Shown: in pieces, positions 10,621 to 20,316 of the stretch
How positions within the stretch are numbered: the first letter of the stretch is position 1
Layout of the letters: the number at the start of each line of letters is the position of its first letter
DNA from: Paramecium sonneborni
Taxonomy: Eukaryota > Ciliophora > Oligohymenophorea > Peniculida > Parameciidae
NCBI GenBank assembly: GCA_905182985.1
Contig: CAJJDN010000019.1
Coordinates: forward strand, 654,600-687,651
Length of the DNA: 33,052 nucleotides
Reading direction: 5' to 3'
Notes under the pieces: generated by a model
What the model saw: only the letters and a program-made list of their open reading frames with translations
Databases searched by the model: none
What the model was told of the DNA's origin: nothing
Position numbers and translations under genes: made by a program

Positions 10621-11288
10621 TCATAAATTTTCTTGTTTACTAATTCCTTTAAAATATTAATCATCAAAACCATGCTTATAATTACTAATATATAATTTCT
10701 TTATATTAATTTCAATTGACTCCATATTTTTCTTTCCTTAAATACCTCCCTAATAAAATCATTGGTATTTATATAATCATTCCAGATACCTTTATCACAA
10801 CTTAAGTCACCAATAATTCCTAAAAATTAAGCTTCATTATCTCAGATATATTTTAATTTATGAGTCTATTAAGTTTTTTTTTTTGGATTTCTATCTTGAT
10901 TAAAAAAGAATAATTAGCCTTATAATTGTAAATCATTCTAAAATTCAAGATTACTTTTAATTACATATATTGAATTATCTTAATTTTTCTTTTTAAAATA
11001 ATTGAATAGACAATATTTATTATCATTATTAATATAGTATTTAAAGTTTTAGTTTAATTTTTTTTCAATTGTCCTTAATAAAACTCATCATTTCAATAGT
11101 ACTATATACTAGTTATTATTAGAAGTAAAACCTAATAAAGCAATAAATAAGTATTTCACTCATTAATATTAACCTTTATATTCATAAATATTTCCAATTT
11201 ATATTTAAGAGACCATAATTATGATAATCTTGAAAATATAGTTGATATTCTATAATTTTTGTAAAGCAGTTTTAAAATTATAATTCAT
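10621..11288 (-). pseudogene. Unresolved minus-strand coding-like region, probably degenerate
   Basis: Several blocks read like protein on the minus strand under TGA-only stops, but they fall in different frames and I cannot join them with credible introns. Examples are an ATG at 11288 (MNYNFKTALQKLQNINYIF), a middle block with DNKYCLFNYFKKKNQDN, a block with FLGIIGDLSCDKGIWND, and a last block with ISNYKHGFDDQYFKGI ending at TGA 10621-10623. I recognise no family. It is either a decayed gene or a real gene with introns I failed to place. Its start would be only 56 nt from the start of the divergent RING-YEATS gene. Confidence 0.35.
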
Positions 11289-11344
11289 CAGAATGATGTG
11301 TATTGTATTTTTTAAATTAACTTAAATACATTAATTTTATAAAT

Positions 11345-12101
11345 ATGTAACAATCTTATGATTGCCCAATATGTTTAAGTATTATTGTAGATCCCATTCA
11401 ACTTTCTGAATGCAAACATATATTTTGTTCAGCTTGCCTCATAGATTTACTAGATTACAACAATCAATCATACAAATGCCCCTTATGCAGATAACAATAT
11501 CTAAAGAACCAACCTTTGATTGTTAATTAAGATTTGGCCAAAAAAATAAAGGATAGTAATCCACAACTCTATGCTTAGAGATAATAACAAATATTACAAT
11601 AACAAATGATGTTGCCAAATTAAATTAAAGTAAGTGTTGTTTATGGGAATTATTATGAACACATTAAGTCAAACAATAAAAATGTTAATTAATGGATATT
11701 AAATGTTAAAATGGATTATAATAAAGATTCAGATAGAGCTGCTCTTAAGAATTTTGATATTAATCACATGATTGAATCAGTACTTTATAAAATACGATAT
11801 TTAGGTAACTTACCATTTACATGAGACTTTTAGACCAAATGTAATTACTGTTAAATAAGCTCCATTTGAATTAAAAAGATTGGGTTGGGGAGTATTTAAT
11901 ATTCCAATACTAATAAAATTTAAGAAGGAATACAATATTCCAAATTTGGAAGTAGATCACTACCTTTCTTTTTAAGGAAATGGTTCTTTTTAGAGATAAA
12001 TTACCAAATTAAACATTAGTAATCTTAAAGAATATTAATAATTATAGGTAGATTTAGAGAAAACATAACAAGAGTAATAATAATTTTAATAAAAGTAATG
12101 A
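11345..12101 (+). CDS. RING finger-YEATS domain fusion protein
   Basis: A 243-aa protein with one 25-nt intron (11780-11804). The N-terminus is a C3HC4 RING with ligands at C7, C10, C23, H25, C28, C31, C45 and C48 (CPICLSIIVDPIQLSECKH, then FCSAC and CPLC), so a probable E3 ubiquitin ligase. A Q-rich linker follows. From about residue 97 to 225 there is a YEATS domain: VVYGNYYEHIK, NQWILNVKM, SVTYHLHETF, APFELKRLGWGVF. The QW, HETF and GWGxF landmarks of the fold are all intact. YEATS domains read acetylated or crotonylated histone lysines in chromatin complexes. The tail is Q-rich. The intron removal restores the HLHETF strand, which supports the model. The function as a histone-reading ubiquitin ligase is inferred from the two domains. 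Confidence 0.87.
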
Positions 12102-12307
12102 TTATTTATATTCAATCTAAATTTAAAATATATTTTCTAATATTAACCAAATCTATTTATTCATAAAATATATAAAAATATGATAAGTAAATTATTTTAA
12201 TATGAATTTTAAAACTTATGTATAATAAAAATATAAATGTTCTTTTCCTTTTTTGATTAAAATGTTGAAATTAAATTGATTATTTAGATATTTTAATATA
12301 TTATTTC

Positions 12308-14536
12308 ATGTAATTGGATTAAACTTAGACTGATGATATAAAATAACACTAGAAATACAAACTACTTTAAGATTGGGGTATTAAGAATGGTGTTAAAATG
12401 AAGGGTGTGAAATTTCAAGAATTTTTCGGAGATGTTACAGGTATGATTGCCTTAGAAGACTTACCATCAAATACTGTAAGTATTGTTAATGATTTTAATA
12501 GGCAATTATTTGCATTCCATAATCATTAATAATTTCACCTAATAAATGTAAACGTAGCAATCTTGTTTCAGTTTATAATAGCCATCCAGAAATGTTTGAT
12601 GAGGAAGAAACGAATAATGCAGACTTTAATATATTAAGTATAAGTTTGATTGTGTATCTAAGCTTTTTATATGTATAATGAGAAGAAGAAAGGAGAATCA
12701 TCGTTCTATTATTCATATATATAGGCTATTTAAACTAATAATACATTATTGGGTTGGTCAAATGATGATTTAAACAAGATTGAAGATCCTATAATATTGG
12801 AGGAATTTACCACAATAAAATAAGATGTGTTAGGATTATGGGGTAAAGCTAAATTAATCTTTGATAATAATCAAGATGTATTTGGAATTCCTAGAGTAAC
12901 AGATAAAAAAGATTTTTACTGGGCAGTTGAATGTGTAATGAGTAGATGTTTTGGATGGGCTTTGAGATATACTTGTTTAATTCCAATAGCTGATTTTCTT
13001 AATCATTCTAATAGAGCATGCACACATTATATGGTTCATTAAAGATTAGAGTAAGGGAATGGAATAAAATCAGTTGATAAAATGAATTATGAGTAGTAAT
13101 ACATTATTAAGAGAAATAAAATAAATTTAAGTATTTTAGATATTGAGAATGAAAATGATATGTAGATATATGAAGATCAAAAAAATAAATATATTATATA
13201 AAATAAAGAATATATAAGAGATGATTATTAAATAGAGTATTTAAATAGAATATCATAAAATGAAAAAAGAATAATAATAAATAAGATCTAATATGAATAA
13301 TTGATGAAAGATGAATAATTGAATATTTGGGAATTGGATTCAGTTACATCTTCTGATAGTGAAGATAATGATTCTGATGAGGAAATTAAATTGGAAAAGT
13401 AAAAGTAATTTGAGATATTAAAAATAAAAGAATTTGCAGAATTGAAATTAAGAGAAGAATAAAAAAGAATATAAAGAGAATAGGAATAACAAAGTTTATA
13501 AAATTAACGCATAGTTACAGTAACATTAGATCCAAGTAAGATTAATAAAAAATAATAAGTTAGAGAATAAAAATAAAGTGATTATACGAGGGTTACCTTA
13601 ATATTAGATTGAAGCTATAAAAGTAAAATAGTAAATGATGAATGGGAGATTATGGAAGGATGGAAAAGAATCAAAAGAATATGATGATGATGATGATGAA
13701 AGTGAGAAAAGTGAAGAATCAAAATGGGATTGGTTAGATGAATATGATGAAGATGCTTATTTTTGTATAGTAACTACAGTACCAATTAAGAAATATGAAT
13801 AAGTGACTATTTCATATGGAAGAAGAACTAATAGATTTTTATTATGTTGGTATGGATTTGCATTAGAACAAAATTTATATAGTTCGTTTAATTTTAGAGT
13901 AATTTATTTACTAATTAAAGTTATGGTTAAATAATGATATTCTTTAAGAGAGAAACAGAGAATAAATATTGAATACTATAATCATAAAAAAATTAATCTC
14001 TGTTGATGAATCAATTGTAGACAAAATTACATATAATGGATATGAGATTCCTGTATCATCTTTATCAAAAGAAATAAGAATTAAAAAAAATCACTTGAAT
14101 ATGGATGTAATAATATTTTTGAGATTGCTCTTATAAATGTAATACGGTAATGAAAAAGAATTGTTAAGTATAATTCCTGTTTCAATTGATTATGAAATAT
14201 TTGTGATGTAATTTTACGATTCAATGTTGAATCATCTACTAAATTCTTACTCTTAAGATTTGATTTAGGATCTTAAAGAATTAGAATAACAAATTGAAAT
14301 TCCAAAAAGATTTGCTGTATAAATTTAATTCTAATTTTTAGATTTATATCAATAAGGAAAGAAAGGAAATTCTAATTAACTAAATAAATATAGTTACAGA
14401 AGCTATCAAAATATTGAAGAAGTATAAAGAAATTGGGAGATTGAAGGATAGCTATCTATTAAATGATAAATTATAGAACATCTAAATAATAAAAGCATTG
14501 AAGCGATATCTTTAATTGATAAATGAGTTTTTATGA
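12308..14536 (+). CDS. SET-domain lysine methyltransferase (LSMT/SETD3-like) with a large acidic insertion
   Basis: A 700-aa protein after removing introns of 26, 25, 28, 22 and 25 nt (12476-12501, 12638-12662, 13536-13563, 13899-13920, 14317-14341). It has the split SET organisation of Rubisco-LSMT and SETD proteins: an N-terminal strand region (DWGIKNGVKMKGVKFQEFF), an inserted iSET helical part (LTFYMYNEKKKGESSFYYSY), then RCFGWALRYTCLIPIADFLNH with N215-H216. The catalytic tyrosine region is VTISYGRRTNRFLLCWYGF (Y477), followed by a helical Rubis-subs-bind-type C-terminus. Between NH and the final tyrosine lies about 240 extra residues rich in E, K, Q and D, including a run of five Asp; relatives have only a short loop there. 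The third intron placement is the least certain. The substrate cannot be predicted. Confidence 0.87.
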
Positions 14537-14632
14537 TTTCAATATATATTTTATGATAAGAGTATGTTAATGTAAAGCAATATGATCTCTAAAATGTAAC
14601 ATAACAACTTAATAATATATTAATATTAAATT

Positions 14633-16177
14633 ATGTTTTTATTGTTTGTAATACATGGGATAATAGCAAAAACTTTATTGAAGGAGACTAACTCTTTATA
14701 TGAAGAGTGGAGATAGAAAGCATAAGATTTAGTTACTAGAACACCAATGGAAATGATGAGATAAACATTAGGATTAAGAAGTTTAGATTAGGATAATGAG
14801 GAATAGTTTGATGTTCCTGTTATGGATATGAATTTAAAACATTCTAGATTAAGTAGAATGATGGAAGAAAGTGCATCATAGATTCCTGCTACTCCAGGTT
14901 CAAATATCACAATTAATGAATATTAAAGATAAGGACCATTAGTTCCATTAAAATGTTATCTTGCACATCCTATTCTTATTAATGTAACTTAGCATTATTG
15001 TTTTAAATAAAGAGTCACATATGTTTAATATTAAGAAATAAAGGCTAATAATTCAGCTAATTGTACTATTCGTTATAGATTACATTATGGTTGTTTATGT
15101 CCTCCTGATTTCAGTGGAGAGTATTGTAAGTTTTGGAATCCTATTATATGTGATATAGAATAACCATCTTAAAATTGTAAACTATTGGTTGATGAAAATT
15201 ATTATAATAACAAAATAGATGGTAATCCTCCTTGTAATCAATTTAGAAGTCATGAGTTTACTGAGGTAAATTTATTCAATTTAAATAGAATGTTAGAACT
15301 GTTTGTTATAACTATTTTTAAAATCTATTGAATCGTACTGTATTTCATCCTGAAGAGAATTATACTGTAATATGGAGTAATTATACAAAAGGAATTAGTG
15401 CATTATTACCTTAATAATATAAATATTCAGCACCAATACCAGAAGATCCTAATGATCCTCAATAATATATTTAATATGCAACAGCATCAGAAGAAGCAGA
15501 GATGGAGTATTTCAAATATGCATAAAAGGATTGTATTGGAGCGGATACAAATACTTTATGTAGTTCATTCTTATTTTCTATACATCCTTATGTAAGTTTT
15601 ATAAATTGGACATATTTATCCAAATCTAAAACAATTGACATAAATTATAATTTATCACTTGAACAAATGTAAGGCAATACAAACATTTAAGTGCCTATTC
15701 AAATTAATGATACTAAACCACTTTTTGGTAGATATTCTATTGAAATTGGATTCAAATTAAAACTATATGGATTTTATTAATTCTATCCAACTGAAAATAA
15801 TGAAACAGATTTAAATCGTTCCAAAGATTATCTTCCACATATGAAACCTAAAATATTATTTTTTGAAGATTAATTATATGAAGGTATTATAATAAATTTA
15901 TTAAGAACCTACAAATTCTGATAGATCATTTGGAAGAAGTAGTAGAGTGGGATTAATTATAGCAATAGCAATATTAATAGCTGCAATCCTATTAATCTAC
16001 AAATACAGAAACACTTTAGCTGAATGTTGTTTCCCTCGTATCGATAGAGTTAATCCAGAACATTATAATCGTTAAAAAGGTTGTTATGAAAAATATTTTG
16101 ATTGTTTCAAATCTAATTAATCACTAGATTAAGTACCTGAATCAAATCCTTAACAGTAAAATTAAAGCATAGAATGA
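14633..16177 (+). CDS. Type I membrane protein with EGF-like motif, unrecognised
   Basis: A 499-aa protein after removing introns of 23 and 22 nt (15266-15288, 15884-15905). It begins with a likely signal peptide (MFLLFVIHGIIA). A large Cys- and Asn-rich ectodomain follows, containing one EGF-like element (GCLCPPDFSGEYC) and several N-glycosylation sequons (NIT, NVT, NCT, NYT, NWT, NLS). Near the C-terminus there is one transmembrane helix (VGLIIAIAILIAAILLIY). A short Cys-containing cytosolic tail (AECCFPRID, GCYEKYFDCF) then ends NQSIE. It is probably a cell-surface or secretory-pathway receptor-like protein. I recognise no specific family, and the ligand and partner are unknown. The second intron ends AAG. 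Confidence 0.75.
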
Positions 16178-16391
16178 TTTATTAATATCATTTAATTAAT
16201 GATCTTTATCATTTTTATTCTCTTTACTATCATTTACCATCTCATTTTAAATTAGTTTTTACTATTAAATACCATAAATATTCATGTATATATGCTATAG
16301 TTAAGACTTTTATTAAATAAACTTTAATATATAATTAATATTATATTCTTTTAATAACTATTAATTACATATTTAAATAATTAATATTTTT
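16178..16391. terminator. Convergent 3' intergenic region
   Basis: These 214 bases separate two convergent genes and so must hold both 3' ends and polyadenylation signals. The sequence is A/T runs; I cannot pick a specific poly(A) signal. Confidence 0.3.
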
Positions 16392-18423
16392 TCATTATTT
16401 TTACGGTATTTTTGGTGGAATCTATGCTACTTGGTCTTCTTTATCTTCAATACATACACAATTCTCATTTTCAATATTATTATTACTCTAATTAAATTAA
16501 TTATGGCTATTTTGATTAAATTAATCATTTTCACTTTTACTACTTATTGGTGATATGATTTCAATTTAATTCTATTCAAGTAAATTTAAATTTGAATGCA
16601 TATATCGGTTACTTTATAATAAAAATTCATCTTAATTTTTATTAATTTTATCAAATATAGCAACCATATCATCACCAACTAATTCTAGGATATTCTTATC
16701 AGTATCAGTTAATCTTTTCTTTTCTGATAATTTCATATATGCATTGAATGCTGATTCTATTTTAATTAAATCAGATTTCTCTTCTTATAAAATAAATTAG
16801 AATTCTGCTTTATCTTCTAAAACATTCAACTTCTTTTCAAAATCTTATGAGAACATATCAATTGGAATCAATGGTTTTGGAATATAATTAAATAATTCTA
16901 ATTACTCTTTATTCAATATTACATATTTCAATTTATCTATTTCTTATATCTTAGTCAATATATTAACAACATCTAACTTACATAGAATTTTTTCAATTGC
17001 ATACTCTATCTATTATTTATGTTTCTTTTTGAATCCTATACTCATACATATCAAATCCCATAAACCTACTTTTAACTATCTCTTTCTTTATTTTAAGTAT
17101 TATTTTAATTGTCCTCTATTTTAAACCTTCTCTAAATCTCTCTTTGATTATTAAGGTGTTTTCCCTTACTTATTTAATTCAACAATAAGATCATTCATCT
17201 CAAGATTCCTATTTATATTTTAATTAGATTTTGACATTGAATTTTATTCATTAATATTTTCACCTTCATTTTCAAAATTAAATATTCTATTAGCTAATTA
17301 AAGATTCATCAATGTAGCTATTATTGGACTTACTATCATTGTTATTATTAAAGCTACCAATTACCAAAGACCTCCAACATTTCCAAGAATATTCTATATT
17401 TTAATATAAGATCTCTTATAATTATTAATTCGCTAATCCATATATAGAGTATTTTCAACATAAGAATGCTCATTAAAAGGTCCTGAAGAATCTTTTATTT
17501 AAGATTACATTAATCCGAATTCTGTAATATAATCTTATTAAATTAAACCAACATCAGTTTTAGTCTCAATCATTTTAAAAGTTGAAAATATTTGTTTAGA
17601 CAGACTAGATGAAAATGAAGCAAATTAAACTGTAATAATTTCTTCATATGGTCTACCTGGATTATCCAATTTCAATAATGTATCTCCTAAATATAATACA
17701 AAAAATCCACTTTTTAGTCCTGCTTAGATTTCTTCAGCAGGGCTACAACCATCATAAGTTGAACTGTTTTTACATGGTTTTAGATTTATAGTGATATATT
17801 AATAAGTATCTGCATTTGTAAAACCTTAAAGTTGCTAATATAATAATAACTTAATACAGGTGGATTTTATTCTCTAACTGTTTTCTTGATACAAAACATA
17901 TTTTTTAAAACGAATTTTCCAAAATATTACTACTAATACTATTCTGGAAAGTGTGTATCTAAATCACAACTTTCTAATGGTATGTCTCTGCATCTATAAA
18001 ATAATTGATTATCACTCTTTATACATTAATGAAATATCAGTGGCTTATTTGGTTTCATTAAAAAAGCGAGTCCTATTGCAAGCAGTCATAGCTACATCAA
18101 AATGTTTCTTATAAGTTGTTAAAGATGATAATGTTGACCCTACTACACTAATTGCAAAAGTAAAATTCTTGGAGTTTAACAAAAAAGCCTATCTTTAATG
18201 CAGTATTAGATACTGGTGTATTTGAGCCCTAAGTTTCAGATATTATGATATTAGGGCTTCTTTGATCGAGTAAATCTTAAAATTGAAAATACAAATAAAG
18301 AGCACAAACTATAATTAAAATGACAGTCAGAAAATGGCCTAAAAGTGTATTAAACTTTTATTTTTTTAAAATTCTAAAAAAAGGAGGTTATCCAAAGAAA
18401 TCTAATGAATTTATTACATTCAT
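16392..18423 (-). CDS. Two-pass membrane protein with large Cys-containing ectodomain
   Basis: A 650-aa protein after removing introns of 25, 31 and 23 nt (18189-18213, 17994-18024, 17835-17857). The N-terminus is SLDFFGQPPFFRILKKQKF, then the first transmembrane helix (HFLTVILIIVCALYLYF). An extracellular or lumenal region of about 230 residues follows, with Cys motifs (MTACNRT, CRDIPLESCD, KPCKNSSTYDGC). The second helix is GGLWQLVALIITMIVSP and leads into a long Q/E/K-rich cytosolic C-terminus of about 270 residues. The topology, with both ends in the cytosol and a Cys-rich loop, and the FFG start resemble an expanded family of ciliate membrane proteins; I cannot name a function. Its 5' 322 bases fall in the repeated segment, so that part appears again at 19210-19531. 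The ATG at 18423 is divergent from the helicase gene. Confidence 0.8.
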
Positions 18424-18667
18424 AAGGCAAGTTTTAACTTAATGTTAAGCTTTCTTCTAAAATTTAAGCATTAATATTTAAAAAAAAAATTAATTAACCT
18501 TTAATTACGAATAAATATCTTAATATTAATAGGTATTAAATGGTATGAAGATATAAATATAAATCGAAAAATTAAAAAATAAATTACACTATTTCAATTA
18601 TTTTATAATTTTATGAATTTGATGAAAAAATAAAATATAGAAAATTCATCTAATTATAAATAATATA
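18424..18667. promoter_or_regulatory. Divergent upstream region of the membrane-protein and helicase genes
   Basis: These 244 bases lie between the two divergent ATGs (18423 minus, 18668 plus) and occur again at 19532-19775 because of the repeat. They must contain both promoters. The sequence is A/T-rich without a recognisable motif. Confidence 0.35.
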
Positions 18668-19208
18668 ATGAATTCTAAAGAAAATTATAATCAATATTAA
18701 TTAAGAGATGTGGAAATGGTATATGAAAAAGCAATTAGAATGATTTTAAGTTTGAAAGAGAAACACAAACTAATAAATAGGATTAGACTTTTTGAAAGTG
18801 ATAAAGCTATATTTTAAGAATTAGCTAAAGGATAACATTATTTGATTGATATGTTAAAGAAAGGAGGTGATGTGCATTTAATATTTTAAAATAATCTTCC
18901 ATAATTTGAGGTTCGATTAGGATAGGATTTATTTACAATAGGTCCAGAAAAAATGAAAGAACATTTATTGAGGAAATAGTTACGTGAATTGGGATTAAAA
19001 AATATTGAATATAAATCTAAAGAGTGTAGAGAGCATAATCTAGCTAATGATTTTGTAAATTTAGATGATGAATTTAAAAAAGATGAATGTTCAGAGTTGT
19101 TAAAAGAGAAATTTGATACTTTTAAAGTTTTAGATGAATAAATCATCATTTAGATTTTAAAAAAGTATTTGAAAAAGAATTTGATAGAATCTTATAATAA
19201 AGATTTAA
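18668..19208 (+). pseudogene. Truncated duplicate of the DEAH-RBR gene 5' end
   Basis: This carries the same start and first 180 codons as the full gene at 19776, then runs into the single N at 19209, after which the sequence jumps back to the membrane-protein 5' end. It should not be counted as a gene; it is the other end of an unmerged overlap. Confidence 0.9.
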
Positions 19209-19209
19209 N
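19209..19209. other. Single ambiguous base (N) at scaffold join
   Basis: This is the only N seen in the window, placed exactly between the two copies of the 1107-bp repeat. A one-base N is a common placeholder when contigs are joined without resolving their overlap. Confidence 0.95.
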
Positions 19210-20316
19210 ATGTTTCTTATAAGTTGTTAAAGATGATAATGTTGACCCTACTACACTAATTGCAAAAGTAAAATTCTTGGAGTTTAACAAAAAAGCCTAT
19301 CTTTAATGCAGTATTAGATACTGGTGTATTTGAGCCCTAAGTTTCAGATATTATGATATTAGGGCTTCTTTGATCGAGTAAATCTTAAAATTGAAAATAC
19401 AAATAAAGAGCACAAACTATAATTAAAATGACAGTCAGAAAATGGCCTAAAAGTGTATTAAACTTTTATTTTTTTAAAATTCTAAAAAAAGGAGGTTATC
19501 CAAAGAAATCTAATGAATTTATTACATTCATAAGGCAAGTTTTAACTTAATGTTAAGCTTTCTTCTAAAATTTAAGCATTAATATTTAAAAAAAAAATTA
19601 ATTAACCTTTAATTACGAATAAATATCTTAATATTAATAGGTATTAAATGGTATGAAGATATAAATATAAATCGAAAAATTAAAAAATAAATTACACTAT
19701 TTCAATTATTTTATAATTTTATGAATTTGATGAAAAAATAAAATATAGAAAATTCATCTAATTATAAATAATATAATGAATTCTAAAGAAAATTATAATC
19801 AATATTAATTAAGAGATGTGGAAATGGTATATGAAAAAGCAATTAGAATGATTTTAAGTTTGAAAGAGAAACACAAACTAATAAATAGGATTAGACTTTT
19901 TGAAAGTGATAAAGCTATATTTTAAGAATTAGCTAAAGGATAACATTATTTGATTGATATGTTAAAGAAAGGAGGTGATGTGCATTTAATATTTTAAAAT
20001 AATCTTCCATAATTTGAGGTTCGATTAGGATAGGATTTATTTACAATAGGTCCAGAAAAAATGAAAGAACATTTATTGAGGAAATAGTTACGTGAATTGG
20101 GATTAAAAAATATTGAATATAAATCTAAAGAGTGTAGAGAGCATAATCTAGCTAATGATTTTGTAAATTTAGATGATGAATTTAAAAAAGATGAATGTTC
20201 AGAGTTGTTAAAAGAGAAATTTGATACTTTTAAAGTTTTAGATGAATAAATCATCATTTAGATTTTAAAAAAGTATTTGAAAAAGAATTTGATAGAATCT
20301 TATAATAAAGATTTAA
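19210..20316. repeat. 1107-bp perfect direct repeat, copy 2 (probable assembly duplication)
   Basis: This is identical to 18102-19208 as far as I can see. At its right end it continues into the intact helicase frame. Its left part (19210-19531, minus strand) is an orphan copy of the first exons of the two-pass membrane-protein gene, cut off at the N. After collapsing, 19208 would join directly to 20317. Confidence 0.95.

Larger units (their letters stand above)
18102..19208. repeat. 1107-bp perfect direct repeat, copy 1 (probable assembly duplication)
   Basis: This segment is repeated at 19210-20316, offset by 1108 bases, with no difference seen on reading. It holds the 5' end of the two-pass membrane-protein gene, the divergent intergenic region and the first 541 bases of the DEAH-RBR gene. 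It stops at a single N. Confidence 0.95.

Noticed and set aside
18886..20257. Two identical 87-codon minus-strand ORFs (18886-19149 and 19994-20257)
   Set aside because: Both lie antisense to the start of the DEAH-RBR frame, and they are identical only because of the 1107-bp repeat.
18102..20316. Real tandem gene duplication of the helicase and membrane-protein 5' ends
   Set aside because: The perfect identity, the single N at the junction and both duplicated genes being cut exactly at the N fit an unmerged contig overlap much better.
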